A stretch of DNA of 7,370 nt, taken from NCBI GenBank assembly GCA_031292465.1, contig JARLHB010000506.1, positions 1 through 7,370 of the forward strand. The letters run 5' to 3'. This stretch comes from Ignavibacteriaceae bacterium. Its GTDB lineage: Bacteria; Bacteroidota; Ignavibacteria; Ignavibacteriales; Ignavibacteriaceae. This document shows, in pieces, positions 5,710 to 7,370 of the stretch. The notes under the pieces were generated by a model. That model was not told where the DNA came from. It saw nothing but the letters and a program-made list of their open reading frames with translations, and ran no database searches. Positions within the stretch are counted from its first letter, which is position 1. Each line of letters starts with the position of its first letter. The position numbers were made by a program, and so were the translations under genes.

Positions 5710-7302
5710 TTAAATTTTATGTCCGTTCTGAGGCAGTGTTATTTTAAATGTTGTACCCTGTATGGATGTTTTCTCTACGTCTATATGTCCATTATGGTTT
5801 GCAACTATTCCATAAACAACAGCAAGCCCCAGGCCTGTTCCTGTAGCAGCTTCTTTTGTTGAAAAGAACGGCTCAAATATATGCGGCAGGTCTTTTTCCG
5901 ATATGCCAGTACCTTCATCAATTATTCTTATTATTGCCTGCTTCTTTTCATTTGTAACACGAATGGTAATTTTTCCGCCGTTAGGCATAGCTTCTATTGC
6001 ATTTATCAAAAGTGACATTACAGCCTGTTGAATCTTCTGCGCATTGCAGAATAACTCAACCGGTTCGCCGGGAAAATCTTTTTCAAGAGTTACATGGTGC
6101 ATTTCCAAATGGTGATTTATTACAGTAGTAGCTTTGTCTATAATCTTAATAAGATCTTCCTTTGCAATAACATCTTTTTCACCGTGGGAGAACAAAAGAA
6201 GATCTTTTACAATTTTGCCGCACCGTGCTGATTCACTTGATATTAATTCCAGGAATTCTATAATTTTTGCGTGTTCAGTATCCTTTTGTACAGCTTTTAA
6301 TTTTTTTGCTATTAATTTACTATATGTTAATATTCCTTCAAGAGGATTGTTCAACTCATGCGCCACAGTAGCAGACAGTTTTCCAAGGGATGCAAGTTTT
6401 TCAATCTGATTTACCTGGCTGTAAATATTCTTTAATTCTTCAGTCTTTTCATTTACCTTGTCATTTAAAGTATCTGACCAGTTTTTAATTTCCTTATATG
6501 CTTCATCCAGCCTGCCGGACATATCATTGAAGCGGTGCGCCATCTGGCCAAGTTCACTCTTTGAACGCACATCTATTTTATAATCTAAATTACCCTTACC
6601 TACTTCATCAATACCTTTGGTTAACTTCTTTATCGGACGGTTTACAAGCAGCGCAATAAACAAACCGCAGAAGAATGAAATTACTATTGTAATTAATACT
6701 GCTGTAAGTATTGTCTCTTTTGTATTTTTAGCAATTATTTCATCCAGCTTATCAAGAGTAACCACAACATCCAGTACGCCAAGCACCTGTACTTTGGGTG
6801 AATGTGCATGGCAGTCTGCATTTGAGCAATCCGGTTCATTTTGGATTGGATTAATTAATCCCAGCACCCTTTTGTTTTCACTGTTCCTATAAATCCTGAT
6901 TTTATTATTTATGGATAATTTATTAAGCGGCACGCTGCTGTTATGGCAGGCAAGGCATGCTTCGGCAGAGACATTAACTTTTTTCTTAATTTCGGTAGTG
7001 TCTGTTGAAAATATGATCGTTCCCTGTTTGTTATAAATCCGGATTATATTAACCCCGCCTTCGGTTCCGAGAGTCTTAATAATCTGATGAACATCTTCGC
7101 GCCTGTTCAGAAGCATACCGTATCTTGTAGACTTTTTAATCAGATCGCTGATATTATTAGCACTTTGATAGCGCGCTTCGGTTAAATATTCATCAAGATT
7201 TTTAATAATGAAGTAAGTATATACAGAAAGGATACTGAAAAGTATCAATGAGATAGAAATTATAAGCCGGACGCTTAATCTATTTAATATTTTTGTTTTC
7301 AT
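5710..7302 (-). CDS. Membrane sensor histidine kinase with di-haem (c-type) periplasmic domain
   Basis: This 530-residue kinase has a first membrane helix at about 10-33, a periplasmic sensor at about 34-197, a second helix at about 198-220, HAMP (about 221-273), a coiled linker and HisKA/HATPase domains. The sensor carries CLACH (116-120, a standard CXXCH haem site) and CSNADCH (159-165, a CX4CH site as seen in some multihaem cytochromes), followed by AH and VLGVLDVVVTLDKL, wording typical of haem-bearing kinases of anaerobes. Haem attachment requires periplasmic export and cytochrome c maturation. Catalytic motifs are complete: VAHELNNP with His315, N-box NAIEAM, DEGTGI, FEPFFSTK and GTGLGLAV. 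No PAS domain is seen. It starts the three-gene operon with the sigma54 regulator and archaemetzincin. The ligand is not readable; redox state, NO, CO or O2 are plausible from other haem sensors. Upstream is a GC-rich stretch (GGGGGCGGGG) near the ATG in place of a standard ribosome site. Confidence 0.95.
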   Translation of the reverse strand: MKTKILNRLSVRLIISISLILFSILSVYTYFIIKNLDEYLTEARYQSANNISDLIKKSTRYGMLLNRREDVHQIIKTLGTEGGVNIIRIYNKQGTIIFSTDTTEIKKKVNVSAEACLACHNSSVPLNKLSINNKIRIYRNSENKRVLGLINPIQNEPDCSNADCHAHSPKVQVLGVLDVVVTLDKLDEIIAKNTKETILTAVLITIVISFFCGLFIALLVNRPIKKLTKGIDEVGKGNLDYKIDVRSKSELGQMAHRFNDMSGRLDEAYKEIKNWSDTLNDKVNEKTEELKNIYSQVNQIEKLASLGKLSATVAHELNNPLEGILTYSKLIAKKLKAVQKDTEHAKIIEFLELISSESARCGKIVKDLLLFSHGEKDVIAKEDLIKIIDKATTVINHHLEMHHVTLEKDFPGEPVELFCNAQKIQQAVMSLLINAIEAMPNGGKITIRVTNEKKQAIIRIIDEGTGISEKDLPHIFEPFFSTKEAATGTGLGLAVVYGIVANHNGHIDVEKTSIQGTTFKITLPQNGHKI

Positions 7303-7320
7303 AAAAACCCCGCCCCCAGT

Positions 7321-7356
7321 GTTGTAAAATTATATATATCTTTTACTATTTACAAC
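7321..7356 (-). promoter_or_regulatory. Putative promoter of the kinase operon, flanked by an 8-bp inverted repeat
   Basis: GTTGTAAA (7321-7328) and its exact reverse complement TTTACAAC (7349-7356) are separated by 20 bp. On the minus strand the arms bracket a TATAAT, with TTGTTG 18 bp or TTGTAA 15 bp upstream as possible -35 sequences. This arrangement would suit an operator that covers the promoter. The start codon is about 20 bp downstream. I see no sigma54 element here, so the operon is probably sigma70-transcribed. Confidence 0.45.
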
Positions 7357-7370
7357 AAAATAATTGAATC

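Overview
The window is moderately AT-rich, with AT-rich intergenic DNA. Several features suggest a bacterium of the Bacteroidota/Chlorobiota/Ignavibacteria kind: weak or absent Shine-Dalgarno sequences, hairpin-rich intergenic repeats, NtrC-type regulators and a c-haem sensor kinase typical of anaerobes or facultative anaerobes. This placement is an impression from protein style and was not tested by any search.

Layout. Bases 3-701 (+) hold the C-terminal part of a 2-amino-3-ketobutyrate CoA ligase (kbl). It converges, across a perfect 14-bp hairpin, on a minus-strand block that fills the rest of the window. Read in its own direction (right to left), the block contains: a membrane histidine kinase with two periplasmic c-haem motifs (7302-5710); a complete sigma54-type response regulator, here RR2 (5698-4343); an archaemetzincin zinc protease overlapping RR2's stop codon by one base (4343-3813); a 524-bp gene-free stretch with a near-consensus sigma54 promoter and a foldable leader; a GcvH-like protein with an N-terminal four-cysteine motif (3288-2548); a 417-bp gene-free stretch with a hairpin-rich inverted repeat; and a second NtrC-type regulator, RR1 (2130-784).

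How the parts may work together (inference). The kinase senses a periplasmic redox or gas signal through haem and phosphorylates RR2. RR2 has an intact GAFTGA loop and would activate the sigma54 promoter at 3545-3560, which drives the GcvH-like gene. RR1 is a close paralogue of RR2 with a nearly identical DNA-binding helix. It has lost the GAFTGA loop, the glutamate-switch asparagine, a sensor-I threonine and one of two arginine-finger positions, so it should bind similar DNA without opening sigma54 promoters. It may be an antagonist, or a regulator that works without sigma54. The result would be a haem-sensing circuit with an active regulator, a crippled look-alike, a protease and a cysteine-rich GcvH-like effector.
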